In this document: piece after piece, positions 1-10,610 of the stretch
Layout of the letters: each line of letters opens with the position of its first letter
Position numbering within the stretch: the first letter of the stretch is position 1
Notes under the pieces: model-generated
Databases searched by the model: none
Seen by the model: the letters and a program-made list of their open reading frames with translations, nothing else
What the model was told of the DNA's origin: nothing
Translations under genes and position numbers: made by a program
Source of the DNA: Poronia punctata
Lineage: Eukaryota; Ascomycota; Sordariomycetes; Xylariales; Xylariaceae
Direction: 5' to 3'
Assembly: GCA_022579005.1 (NCBI GenBank)
Contig: MU401506.1
Span: forward strand, 1 to 64,000
DNA: 64,000 nucleotides

Positions 1-1440
1 ATAATAAAATAATAACTTTATTTTTTACTTTATATAATTTAAAATATAATAAGTTAGCTTAAAAAAAAGCGTTTAAAAATATTGCTTTAATAGCTACTTT
101 TTATAGCGTTGCTATATAACTAATATTTTAGTTTTTATAAAGATTTAAAGTACTATTTAATAGCTATATTTTAGTTAATATACTAGCAAGCTTTTAAAAG
201 TACTAAAGCATTATAAATTTAATATTAATGCTATTTTTAAAGCTATTATTTAATATTAAAATATTTTTAGCTAAAAATAAATAGTAAGCATTTTATATAC
301 TTTTTTTACTTTTTAAATAAAATCTTAAAGCTAGTTTAGTTTAAATTTAAATTTAATATAGCAATACTATAGTAGTTACTATATTAACTATATATTAACT
401 TTAGCTTTAAGCTATATTATTACTTATAATATTTTAGCTTTAAATAAGCAATAAAGCTTTTATAGCATACTTTTAGCTATAAAAGTTAAAGTTAATAAGT
501 ATAGTTTAGTTAAATATAGCTTTTTTAACTTATTAAGCTTAATTATATGCTTAAGCAATCTTTTTAGCTATTTTTTTAAAGCTATATTTAAAATTATTTA
601 CTTTATATATAGTAGCTTTTTTATAATAAGCAAGTTTATTAATATATAAGTTAAAGCTATTTACTACTTTATTAAAATACTTAATATCTATTATAATACT
701 ACTTACTATATTTTAAAGCTTTTTATATTTTTTATTAATAAAGTTTTTATAAATATATTATTTTTTTTAAGCAAAAGTAAAAGTATAAATTAAAATATTT
801 AATAAATATTTAATATTATTTTAAGTTATAATTATATTTGCATACTATTTTTATAACTTTACTTATTTTTTTATAATAAGTTTTTATTACTTATTTACTA
901 CTTTATAAATAAAGTTAAAGTATTAATTAAGCTTTACTTTTGTTTTTTTAAAATTAAAAGTAATTTAAATATTTTTTATATATTTTTTTAATAATAAAAC
1001 GTTAAGCTAATAGCTAAAAGTTATATTAATATTATTAACTTTAAAAGCAACTTTATTATTATTAGCATTATTAGTGCTTTTATTACTACTACTACTTATA
1101 TAGTTTATATTAGCTATATTATAAATATAATTAGTACTATTAAATTAATAAAAAATAAAAAAAATTTAATAATTTTAAAAATTTTAAAAATAACTATTTG
1201 CTTGCTATAAAGCTACGCAAATATATATTTATACTTTTAGTTTTATAGTGCTAATATAGTTTAATATACTAATTAAAGTATATAAACTTATATTAACTAG
1301 TATAAAAAACTTATTAATATATTATATATAAAGTAAAATAAAGAAAAAATATTTAAAAGTTTAAAATATATAAAATATAAATAAATACTATACTTAGTAC
1401 CTACTTTTAATTATTTTATATTATTTTTTATATATTAGTA
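1..1440. mobile_element. AT-rich, RIP-degraded repeat block (unclassified)
   Basis: This block is almost entirely A/T with no open frame of useful length and a sharp return to balanced composition near 1440-1480. In the first 300 bases I find no TC, CC or GG dinucleotide and only one GA, while GCT, AGC and ACT remain common. That is the pattern of a repeat heavily hit by C-to-T changes on both strands. It runs off the left edge of the window. No terminal repeat or protein relic can be read, so the transposon class is unknown. I saw no clear homology to the element copies at 9285 and 47824. Confidence 0.75.
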
Positions 1441-1941
1441 CCTTTATCTTATATAGTCTACTTATTCTTGCAACCAGCAGATCTACACTTGCGTTTTATT
1501 TATTTAAAAGGGTTATTACTTCCTCTATACCCCTTTAACTAGGTAGCAACCCCCCTTTTACATTAAACCTTAAAGGTGCTAGGTACCTATAAATTCTGTT
1601 TACCTAGCCAAGGAGATAGATACATTCCTTCATAGAATACATTACTTTTGATTCCCCTGCTAGATCTCATCCTTTTCTCAGACCACTGTACTGTTCTAGA
1701 TCCCGCGAAATCACGGACGCCAATTTAGCTTCCCTTCCTGCAGCGACGGACATCACATCAAAGGATGGGGACTAGTTTAGACTGGTAGATCTGTGGGGGT
1801 GGGGGTCTAATACCGAACATCGCTTCTATCAGATCTTCTTGCAATAAATATATATATATAATATTTTAAACGCCCTACCATAACCTAACCAACGCTTTCC
1901 CAAATTTCCCAAGACCAGCTTTTTCCTTTCTTACCTCTGAC
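1441..1941. other. Intergenic transition zone
   Basis: GC-balanced DNA between the AT-rich block and the 3' end of the hypothetical gene on the minus strand. It holds a short TA run near 1848-1863 and pyrimidine-rich stretches. I see no gene or recognisable element. Confidence 0.6.
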
Positions 1942-2634
1942 CTACCCAAAATTGCTAGAATACCTATCATAATACCGACTAGATCTCTCGCGTCTAATCT
2001 TTCTCCTACCTGCCTTTCCAACCGGCTCAATGTTTCTTAAAATAGAATCAAAGTCACAGCTTGGCGTGTTTGGTGTCGTCTCGTCAATAGTCATTAGGCC
2101 GTGATCTGGACTAGGGGTAGGGGTAGGGACAGGAATAAGACCTTCTGTACCGAAGGCGGGAATGAGACCATCGCTACCACAAGAAACAGGAATAAAACCA
2201 TTGCTACCAGAAACTGGAATAATACCATCCGCGTAAGCGACTATGAGGCCGTCGGAATAAGCAGGCTGGGAAGACGTCCGAGGCCCGACGGCGGAAGTCG
2301 TCATAGGCATATCTTCGACGACGGGGATGAGGCCTGCGCTAGCGGGTTGATGACTGAGAGCGCGACGGGCTCTAGCGCGGGGGTTTGCGGACCGCTGACG
2401 GGCGAGTTTACAGGCGGTATGGATAGGTTCGGCCGACGGTGGTACGAGTAGTTCGACGGGGACATTGGCCGGGAGTTCGTAACGAGGCGCGGGTGTCGAT
2501 CCGGGGAGTTCGTAGAGGGCGCTGCCCTGATTATAGCCATAGCCATCTTCCAAGTCGGAGTACTGGTAGGTGTACGGATCAGAAAACATCCAGCTATTTC
2601 TGAACGAGGAGCGAGGAACCTTGGGGGAATACAT
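1942..2634 (-). CDS. Hypothetical protein with repeated GLIPV-like motifs
   Basis: This is an intronless frame of 230 codons counted from the ATG at 2634. A start 10 codons upstream and another at residue 16 (MFSDPY) are also possible. I do not recognise the family. The N-terminal 40 residues are rich in Tyr, Asp and Gly, and YELP occurs twice (YELPG, YELPA). Residues 101-169 carry six spaced copies of a short motif of the form G-(L/I/F)-I-(P/V) (GLIPV, GLIVA, GIIPV, GFIPV, GLIPA, GLIPV), mostly preceded by Asp, Glu or Asn. A Pro/Thr stretch follows, then a basic tail (residues about 207-222) that could serve nuclear targeting. There is no signal peptide and no membrane segment. The protein is low in complexity and lies close to a RIP block, so it may be a lineage-specific or spurious gene. 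Transcript data would decide. Confidence 0.45.
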   Translation of the reverse strand: MYSPKVPRSSFRNSWMFSDPYTYQYSDLEDGYGYNQGSALYELPGSTPAPRYELPANVPVELLVPPSAEPIHTACKLARQRSANPRARARRALSHQPASAGLIPVVEDMPMTTSAVGPRTSSQPAYSDGLIVAYADGIIPVSGSNGFIPVSCGSDGLIPAFGTEGLIPVPTPTPSPDHGLMTIDETTPNTPSCDFDSILRNIEPVGKAGRRKIRRERSSRYYDRYSSNFG

Positions 2635-3762
2635 TATTACCGAGACTGTTATTATTTTTTTCAACGGTACGTACGTACTGGTAGGGGAAGTGAAGAATAC
2701 GAGGTTTGAAAGGAATGAATTGGAATTGATATTGAGGGGGAATAGTGGGCGAGCCTGTCCCGTCTAAATACTGGGAACAATCTCTTAGTCCGGACTGACT
2801 CTCCATTGTTACTTCCTATCTGGCCGTCTTTCAACGACAATGTGCTTTCTTCTCGAGTTAGATGGATGGCACTTTACGCTTTGATCTTTATACCACACAA
2901 TGAGTCTTTGTATTATTTTCGATTACAACGACCTCCCGGTAAAGGAACCTTTGTCTTCCTTGATGTTTTTGAGGTTGTTGTTAAATTTAAACGGGCTGTG
3001 CTAGATCGCTGTACGACCTGTGCTGCGTTTGGAGTAGTGTGCTGGCAGGCGGTTGGAGATACTGTACTTGTAAAACAGGTAAGTGTGCAGGTGTCTCTAT
3101 CCGCCTGATATTGCACTACAGTAGGGACGTAGCATAGGTAGGTCCTACAGCAGATTTAGCACAGCCCATTTACGAGTAAACGGCCTGGGCCGGCTTTCCA
3201 ATATGGGGCTCCGGGAGGGAGCGTCAAAAAGCCTGTTGTACGAGTAGGGGGTGAGTCGTTGTAGGGGTGTACGAGCATAGTAGGCGCATAGTAGGTACCT
3301 AGCCATTACATTCAGATCAAATGTCCTCCGGGATAAACTAAGGCAATCAAACCACTTGGCACACTGTAGATAATTAGTATTTCCCCGATATCATGTTCTA
3401 AACTGTTGATCCAGGGACCAGGCACGGCTAAAAGATGGGTCAAGGGTGCCCTCTAACAGTTCCTGTAATTAATTACTTACGCACGTGCCCACTTATAAAC
3501 CGTAGTAAGTGTGGAGTACCACATATACCCTACCACCCCACAAAAGACGGGACTGGCCTCCCCCCGCACCAAAAAGGTCTCCAGAGTCCAGACTACAGCC
3601 ATGAACCTTTCCTGTACGTTACGTGTTCAAGTACGTCTCATACCCTTAAGCTAAATACTACCTTCAATCGGATGAAAGGGGATTCGGGGGATTCGCCGTA
3701 TATGCCATTGAGCGTCACCCATCGTCTTCTTCATCAAAAGGTGGATGCTCTGGCCTTTCTAG
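2635..3762. other. Intergenic region
   Basis: Balanced-composition DNA between the divergent GLIPV-repeat gene and the RNase H-like gene. Only short overlapping frames of about 120 codons or fewer are present, none with protein-like composition or a recognisable motif. It should contain the promoters of both flanking genes, but I see no distinctive element. Confidence 0.55.
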
Positions 3763-5442
3763 ATGGGCTTTTGTATGTGTTTTATATACAGAATGAGACC
3801 TAACCTAGCGCGCCCGCGTACCTCATGGAGGGTTATGTGGGAGGCTACAACTCGGGTCCGCGGCTTCAACAACAACAACATTGCCGAAATCAAAGGCAAG
3901 GACGATGACAAGAACAATGACAACCATACTAGAAACGCCGTCTCGGTGCCTCAGATCCCCACTGAAGATCAGAAAGTGGAGGCCATCAGCGGAGGCACAG
4001 CCCTAGAGCGGGAACTGTTGAAAACAACAAGCCCCGCAGACCTCCCAGAGCGTCTAAGATTAGAACTTTCTAGGGCGACCCCAAGAACGCTTGCGCGGTG
4101 GCGGAGAAAGGATTACGTGCGAACCGTGTTGGAAAGACCGGTGTTTGCTTCAGCCCTCGCACTACCTGACAATGCAACGAGGCCAGAAGTACTCATAGAC
4201 GACGAGCGAAAGGCCATCCGGTTCGCAATAGACATTACCCGAGCCAGTCCAAAAATCACTGGACCATGTCTTGTATACTTCACCGACGCCGCCTTGAGCC
4301 CCCAGCGCGGAATGACGGGAAGCGCTTATGCCCGCTGTAACTTGACTCCTGGGTTTCAGATACCTCACCCAGAATGGACAACCGGGTACCTCGGTACTCG
4401 GGGGTCAAGCATCCCCAGGGCCGAGTTCCTCGCAATTGACCTGGCATTGGCGAATGCCCTAGTGGATGCAAAGCGCTTGTCGGTCCAACCATGGGCATTT
4501 CCACAAACTGCCGGCTGGTTGCGAGTGATTATCCTTACCGACAGTATGAAGGCTATCGGCCTTGTAGGACACTTCCTTAGCACCAATGTACTCAGCTCAG
4601 AACGAGTGGAAGTCCGTCTAAGTTCTGTCGAAGATTCATATGGTCGAAAGCTTGCACGCCAAGTTCGCGCGCTGCAACAGCTGAACGTCTGCGTCCAGGT
4701 GAGATGGGTGCCAGGGCACATCTCGGTGCCAGGTAACTCAATAGCAAACAAAGCCGCAGAGACAGCGAAATACTTCATAGCCGACATGGAATGGGCCGCA
4801 ACGAGGTCGGGAATATATGACCTTCAGTTTAAGGGGCCGGCCCTACGTCCAAAGGAGAAGAGAACCCGAGAAAAAGTCGGTGAAGATCATACTAGCTATG
4901 ACCGTCGTAGGGAGACTAAAGTGAAACGAAGTCAAGCTGAAAACGAGATCCGAGCAATAGAATTCGATGAAGAGAAGACACTAACTAGGAAAATCGAAGA
5001 AATGGAAGTAGAAGCAGAGGATGCTTTAGCAGCGAAAATCCGAAAAGCGAGGACCCTAGCAGCGATTTATAAAGCAGCAAGGGTCAAACTCGTAGAGGCC
5101 AAAGAAGTTATGCAAGAGCTGGGCAGGATAGAAAAGGCGGCGAGGCAAAAGGCGGCGGGGGAAAAGGCGGCGGGGAAAAAAGCGGCGAGGAAAAAGGCGG
5201 CGAGGATCGAGGCGGAGAGGATCGAGGCGGAGAGGATAGAGGCGGCGAGGATCGAGGCGGCGAAGATAGAGGCGGCGTTGATAGAGGCGGCGTGGATCAA
5301 GTCACATGCAGGGTTAACCGCACAAGCGAGGAAAGAGCTGGCGAGTATGGAATCATTGGCGGCCGCCGTGGCGGCGGAGAAGGCAGCGAGGTCCAGAGAA
5401 GAGACCGTCAAAGAACTAGAAAGTGGTGACTGGACAGTTTGA
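3763..5442 (+). CDS. RNase H-fold domain protein with alanine-rich pentapeptide-repeat tail
   Basis: The frame of 559 codons holds an RNase H type I fold at about residues 168-338. The acidic centre is recognisable: Asp175 (YFTDAA), Glu221 (RAEFLAIDLAL) and Asp260 (IILTDSMKAI). His319 sits in VPGHISVPGN. The fourth position, normally Asp in GNExAD, is Asn329 (NSIANKAA), so activity may be reduced or lost. An N-terminal segment (about 25-165) is charged and unassigned. After the domain comes a long Lys/Glu/Ala-rich, probably helical tail, including 11 pentapeptide units at 457-511. Domains of this type occur at the end of LINE reverse transcriptases and as stand-alone fungal proteins. No reverse transcriptase or endonuclease is encoded nearby, so this is either a stand-alone (perhaps domesticated) protein or a transposon-derived fragment. 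Starts at 3793 and 3835 are equally possible. No intron is needed. Confidence 0.7.
   Translation: MGFCMCFIYRMRPNLARPRTSWRVMWEATTRVRGFNNNNIAEIKGKDDDKNNDNHTRNAVSVPQIPTEDQKVEAISGGTALERELLKTTSPADLPERLRLELSRATPRTLARWRRKDYVRTVLERPVFASALALPDNATRPEVLIDDERKAIRFAIDITRASPKITGPCLVYFTDAALSPQRGMTGSAYARCNLTPGFQIPHPEWTTGYLGTRGSSIPRAEFLAIDLALANALVDAKRLSVQPWAFPQTAGWLRVIILTDSMKAIGLVGHFLSTNVLSSERVEVRLSSVEDSYGRKLARQVRALQQLNVCVQVRWVPGHISVPGNSIANKAAETAKYFIADMEWAATRSGIYDLQFKGPALRPKEKRTREKVGEDHTSYDRRRETKVKRSQAENEIRAIEFDEEKTLTRKIEEMEVEAEDALAAKIRKARTLAAIYKAARVKLVEAKEVMQELGRIEKAARQKAAGEKAAGKKAARKKAARIEAERIEAERIEAARIEAAKIEAALIEAAWIKSHAGLTAQARKELASMESLAAAVAAEKAARSREETVKELESGDWTV
5131..5295 (+). repeat. 15-bp in-frame minisatellite encoding pentapeptides
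   Basis: Eleven consecutive 15-bp units lie inside the RNase H-like gene. The first five encode xKAAx-type pentapeptides (EKAAR, QKAAG, EKAAG, KKAAR, KKAAR) and the next six encode IEAxx (IEAER twice, then IEAAR, IEAAK, IEAAL, IEAAW). The units differ by a few bases, and the frame is kept throughout. Such a tract can vary in length by slippage, so copy number is likely to differ between strains. Confidence 0.85.
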
Positions 5443-7348
5443 GTACCACCACGTACACCCGCTACAGAAGGGAACAGACTAATTTTTGATAGGGGATCTC
5501 CTCCTGTGTGCGCGCGCTTACCACTATTTATTAAATATACATCCTACAGCTAGATCGTACAATTACCAGGCGGGCCATTCGCGGTAAGATCCTGTCTAAG
5601 CTCTAGGCACCATGTAACTCGAGGATTCTCTCGCTACCTTATGAAACGGTAAATTGTTTGCTACCGACTTGCACCTCCCCCTACCTCATGAACTCACACA
5701 TGAAATTTCGTCGGCAGGAAATTTGAAACTATCTAACCTAAGGTACCTTGTGTACCTTAGGTACATATGTGACAGCAAGCCAAGTCGATATGGTGGGCAA
5801 TGACTTGACATAATCGGAAAAATGAGACCCCTCTCCGTACCTACAGTACAAGTACAGTCTGTACCTACTACCTACATACCATGCTACCTACATTAGGTAT
5901 AACCTACTCGTAGCGAATCCTCTCTATCAACACGTACGTGTATTGTTTACTGTGTCGCGTAACCCCAATATGTACGTAGGTATATACGAGTAACCCGTGT
6001 CTCCCGCGTCTATTATCCCCTATTCTAGAACGTTAGCCATGATCGATATTGTCTTACTCGGAATAGAGGTCAAACAGATTTACGTTATAGATCTCAGGAG
6101 TCCGATCACCAGAAAGCGTCACGACACCCCAACCCTAACCTACACCATCGACATAACAACACGCAACAGCAGACATAGAAGACAGAATATGCCACAGCCC
6201 GGAAACCATGTTTCAACGCAACCACACATCCAGAACCTTCGCCTTCTCCCGGAACAAACCGGCGTCGGACATATCGGGCCACGTGTACTCGAACTGGCCC
6301 CAGACCACGGGCGCGCCGACGTATGACTTCTGGTGTGGCTTCGGCGACCAGGTTCCCGACGGGCGAGGCCGATCCCAGTATGCTTTGCCCACGTGATGAT
6401 TAGAAGGGCTGGTCGCGAACTCTGAGTCGTGCGGTTGAAGAAACATGAGTTCGCAAATGAATTGGGAAGATGGGCCTTGTACAGCTATATTATCTGGTCA
6501 CCTCTTGCTTGAGATCGAGTGAATATTCGCAAGATGAAATGAGAAAATGGTTGGTAAGTACCTAATTGGCGACGTCACAGAGTGTGGATAGTAAAAACCT
6601 AACTTTTAAGAAACCCCTTCTCATTATAGACCGTGTTGTATGTGTACCAAACCGCAATACCCGTAGCAAAAGAAATGGGACCGGCGATAATGTTGCCGGG
6701 TTGTGATGATGCGTCCGGCGAAAGTCTTGGTCTACCGGCGTTAGGAAGTCCTTGACCTAGACTGACACACGCAATAGTCGGCTAACTATGTTTTAATTAT
6801 CTCTCGCTGGCCACAAGGTTGGTGATTACACATTGAAGGAGTCTCGACATGTTTTGCACATAAGTCTTAGAAGTGTTTTAAGAGACATACACTAAGTTGA
6901 AACATGCATTTCGGAATAAGAAGACATAAAGTTCATCTCGGAAAAGATTGAACCTACACGAAAAAGGAAAGAAGAAAATGTCCTAGCAGCGGCTCTATCT
7001 ACCAACCAATCCACCCTTCAGTCCAGCCCTTCCTAGACCAGAATGGGTTCGTCGCCTTTTACGACAAATACTATCAATACTATCACTACGTACTCCCCGA
7101 TGATGAAAAACCATGAGACGGCTCAGCCCGCACACGACCATCCTGGATCCACTCCACGGAATCAGCCCCTGTCCCCGTAGGGCAGCAAACACAATATCGA
7201 CCTGGAATTCCTTTGAAAGTTCGGGACAGGCCTTCGAGTATTAATAATACGGAGAAGAGTAAAGACGGAATAGAACCAACATGGATTTTATTCATGCCAC
7301 AAGCTATTTACAGTACCTACCTAAACCTTACCTAGCGGACTCAACTAG
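5443..7348. other. Intergenic region without an intact gene
   Basis: GC-balanced, with many CTACC/GGTAC-type motifs near 5740-5900. The best open stretch is 6213-6446 on the minus strand (77 codons, rich in Trp and Pro), which looks protein-like but matches nothing I recognise. No complete gene model can be built from it. Other frames are short and overlapping. Confidence 0.5.
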
Positions 7349-7828
7349 CACGTAACAACTCCTCCATGCGCGGTGACCGAGATCGTAATGCGACAGCCAA
7401 AGTGCTCAGGAACTCCACTAAGCCCATCCAAAAATGTGACATCGGGGCTTGATCTCCTTGCCATTTTCACCCGTAGGGCACTGGATAAGTATACATCGTA
7501 GCAGAGCAGGGTAGAAATCATCATATACACACCCCAACATGCCCAGATATTCCCACCGGACACGCCTTTCGTCCGAACACAAACGGCAGAGCTTGCCTCT
7601 CCCACCCTGAGTGACAGGCTCGAAGGTATCTCTGAGGCAAAGATTCTTCAGGCGAGGAATAATGTCTTTTCATCTCGCGACATGGCTCTTACACGACTGA
7701 GCCAGCGGGGATGCGATATACTCGTCCTCGCATACGGCACGACAACGGCTGCCAGCGCGTTGCTTCATGGAGGACGTCGGCAAGATATTTCAATTATTGA
7801 CAATCGTCGAAAAAGTAAGGAGACGTAA
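7349..7828 (+). pseudogene. Possible decayed coding tract with one in-frame stop
   Basis: The frame from 7349 to the TAA at 7826-7828 is open apart from one TAG at 7499-7501. It encodes about 158 residues of normal amino acid composition, including a segment rich in hydrophobic residues followed by two Thr-rich turns (DILVLAYGTTTAASALL). It starts without an ATG and has no open continuation on either side. I see a loose likeness to the I-helix of fungal P450s in that segment, too weak to name. An open run of 108 codons after the TAG is unlikely but possible by chance. Confidence 0.25.
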
Positions 7829-9284
7829 TAGACTGCCGTTTCTCGTCCACGCCAAACGACGACTTCCATCTCTGCCCTGGCCTTGGCTTGGATCTCCGGG
7901 TTCTTACAACAGGCCCAATATGCACACTATAATAGTCAACCACGTCGGCGATGGTGATGGCTTCCGCCGCGCCCTTGGGGTCTTGGATCGTGGCTTCGTT
8001 GGCTTTTCCCGCCGCTTCGTTCTCTAGGTACCGGCCGAATTGCATAGGTATGCTATGAAGGGCACTGAATAATTCTTGTATCGTTATTTGTCCCGCGTGA
8101 GACAAATGACATCCAGTCCACCCATAATGCCAGAGATGGCAATAGTATCGAAGCCAAGAGGTTACCTATAAGACAACCTTGGCTAATTCGTAAGTGGTAA
8201 CAATATCTCGTTTGTCACAAAGTGTTCGTGTTTCCATCTCAAACTTTGAATTCTAGTGACAATGATAGGACGTACGACGATAACACTGACAGGTGCCTCT
8301 GCAAGAGAACACTTCACAGCTGAACCAACAGCATCAGATCCATCTCCTTACCAGACCGGGTTCGGTAAACAGATTCGAGATATAAGTCATACCAGGGGGT
8401 CTTGCCACGCGCGTGCAACACATCGCAGAGACGCAAGTACGATCCAATATCGGAGCAATTGAATTGGACACCATTCGTGTCGAGCAGTGCTTCTATTCCA
8501 CACGCCTCGTTTTATCGCATCCATCCTTCTGTCAAGCACTGACCACTGCAACGGCTCAGGCCAAATCCCGCTCTCGAAGCCGTCTTTGCCCCGCTCAACC
8601 CGAATGTGCAATTCACACCGCAGTGTGCCTAGAAAATACAGGCCGAGTACGGCCATCTGATAGCCCGCCATGGAGAGCTGGTCGTCATCCAGGCTACCTA
8701 ATATGAGATTCACCGTTAAACTCCCGGACGGAGTCGGACGGGGTTATAGACAAGAAATCTACGTCAGTCACTACGAGCTGCCGTAACTGGAGCCGGTCGG
8801 TGCCAACGGGCATGGCTCTCCCTCGTGACTTTGAAACACCCATCGCGGGCTTCGATGTCGACTTATCGAGACGGGAGGTTGTCGTCAAACTGATGGGCCA
8901 ATCCTTCACTTACAACCAAAACCACACACCGTACGACGTAGGTAGTAATATGACACGGGGAACTACGCACCTTAAAAATACGCCATGGAAAATCTCATTC
9001 AACTCGGCCACAGTCGGGCAGGACCAGAACGACCCGTCCATCTACTGTGTGCTGACGGCCAAGTCCAGAAGAGGCGCGCATCGCCCTCAGCGACTTCCTC
9101 GTCTTCGCCCCCCAAGTGGTGCGTGACGCGCAACAACCTTCCGCCCGCCTTATTACCGCCGCAACTTGGCCACGGAGATTATGGGCATGCCTTATAGAAG
9201 ATGGGGCCCGACGTCGCTTCTGGAGCCCGGGCGGTTCGACGTACGAGCCCGAGCTACAGTCGGTCCTCAATAGAAACAAGCAAG
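7829..9284. other. Region of short protein-like fragments, no intact gene
   Basis: Several fragments have coding-like composition but no coherent gene structure. One is 7794-8105 on the minus strand (103 codons); another is 8704-9126 plus an overlapping frame to 9346 on the plus strand, which could be joined only by assuming a frameshift near 9060. No catalytic or domain motif can be recognised. The location between two RIP-degraded blocks fits an old, decayed gene or transposon, but a non-coding origin is not excluded. The end abuts the element starting at 9285. Confidence 0.35.
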
Positions 9285-10610
9285 CCCCACATTGCTACAT
9301 TTTACCGACAAGGCATGTTATTTTTAACATTGCGTATTGCACTTAATTTAATAGCAAAAAAGATTTTAAATAGTATATAATGTGTTTTTTTAACAGGGCT
9401 TTTATGTAATATAGCTTAGTATTTTATATATTACTTATAAGCTGCAATAAGAGCTGCAATGTAGCATAGTATAAAGTTAATAAAATAATTTAATATATTA
9501 ATTTTAAAGTTATTTTATTGCTTAACTATAGCGTATATAAGCATATTTAATACTTTAGCTAAATTGCTTATAGCTTATAAGTATAAATTAGCAGCATAAA
9601 TTTGCTTTTTAAGTAGTTTTTATATATTTTTAATAAAGTTTATATTAAGTAAATATAGTAGCTAATTTAATACTTTATATTTATTAAAGTTAAAAAAGTT
9701 TTTTACTATATATATAGTATAAATAAAAGCATTATTATATATAAAAATAAAGTTAAATTTAAAGTTTTTTAAAAAGTGCTTTTTAAGTATTTTTATATAT
9801 ATTTTAGTAGTTATGCTTTTTTATGCTATATTAAAGTTGCTTAGTATAGCTATAAAATAAAACTTATAATTATAGCAAAATTTACTTTAAAATATTTGCA
9901 TTTATATATTTTTTTTATAGTAAAGTTAAATATATTTAATTAATAAATATAATATACTTATTTTAAAAAAAATTAAAAAAAATTTAAAATAATAGCAGTA
10001 CTTAGTATAAAAGGTATTAAACTTACTTTTAAAGCAAAAAGCTTATGCTATATATTAGTTATTATAATAGTTAATGCTAGATTTATTGCTAAAAAAAACG
10101 GGCTATTAAAAATTAAAACTTTTATTTTAATATACTAAAGCTTATTTTAACTTTTTTATAGCTGCTTAAAAAGTTAAAAATAGCTATTAAAGTACTTACT
10201 AGTATATAATACTTTTTTTTTAAGCTACTTTTTTAAAGTATTTAAAAATATATTTAAGCAAGTTATTTTATATAATTTATAAGTAAAAATAAAAAAATTA
10301 GCTTTAATATACTTTATAATATGCTTTTTATAGTGTTAATTTATTTTAAAAAGCTACTTTAGCTATAAGCGCAAATAAGCTAAAATTTAGTTATTATAGC
10401 AAACTGCAATACTAAATATACTTTTTTATAAAATGCTAAATTTAACTGCTAAAAACTTTGCTATATGCTTTACTATATATAACAAATAAATTTTAGTTTT
10501 TATATAAAAGCTTTATTAATTTTTTAGGCCTGTAAGAGGTAGTATAGCTTAGCAAGATATGTTTAAAAAAGAAAGGTGTAATAAAAAAGGAATAATTTAT
10601 ATAAAAAAAC
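9285..10610 (+). mobile_element. AT-rich degraded element, copy A (uninterrupted)
   Basis: From about 9285 the sequence closely matches the element that starts at 47824 (copy B), beginning at CCC and ATTGC and running for about 405 bp before copy B leaves the window. The differences I checked at the left end are all C/T or G/A. Copy A carries both sites at which copy B was later interrupted: TATAA at 9536-9540 and ATAG at 9570-9573 occur once each here. There is no open frame of any use. The right end is set by composition (AT-rich up to about 10610) and is not precise. No terminal inverted or direct repeat was found, so the class is unknown. Strand is given only to show that copies A and B point the same way. 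Confidence 0.8.

Noticed and set aside
3435..3803. 122-codon plus frame just before the RNase H-like gene
   Set aside because: It overlaps the start of the RNase H-like frame and has no protein-like features; no splice sites were found that would join the two.
7650..7780. Cytochrome P450 I-helix relic
   Set aside because: Only a loose likeness around a TTTAAS segment; no heme-binding Cys motif or ExxR was found downstream.
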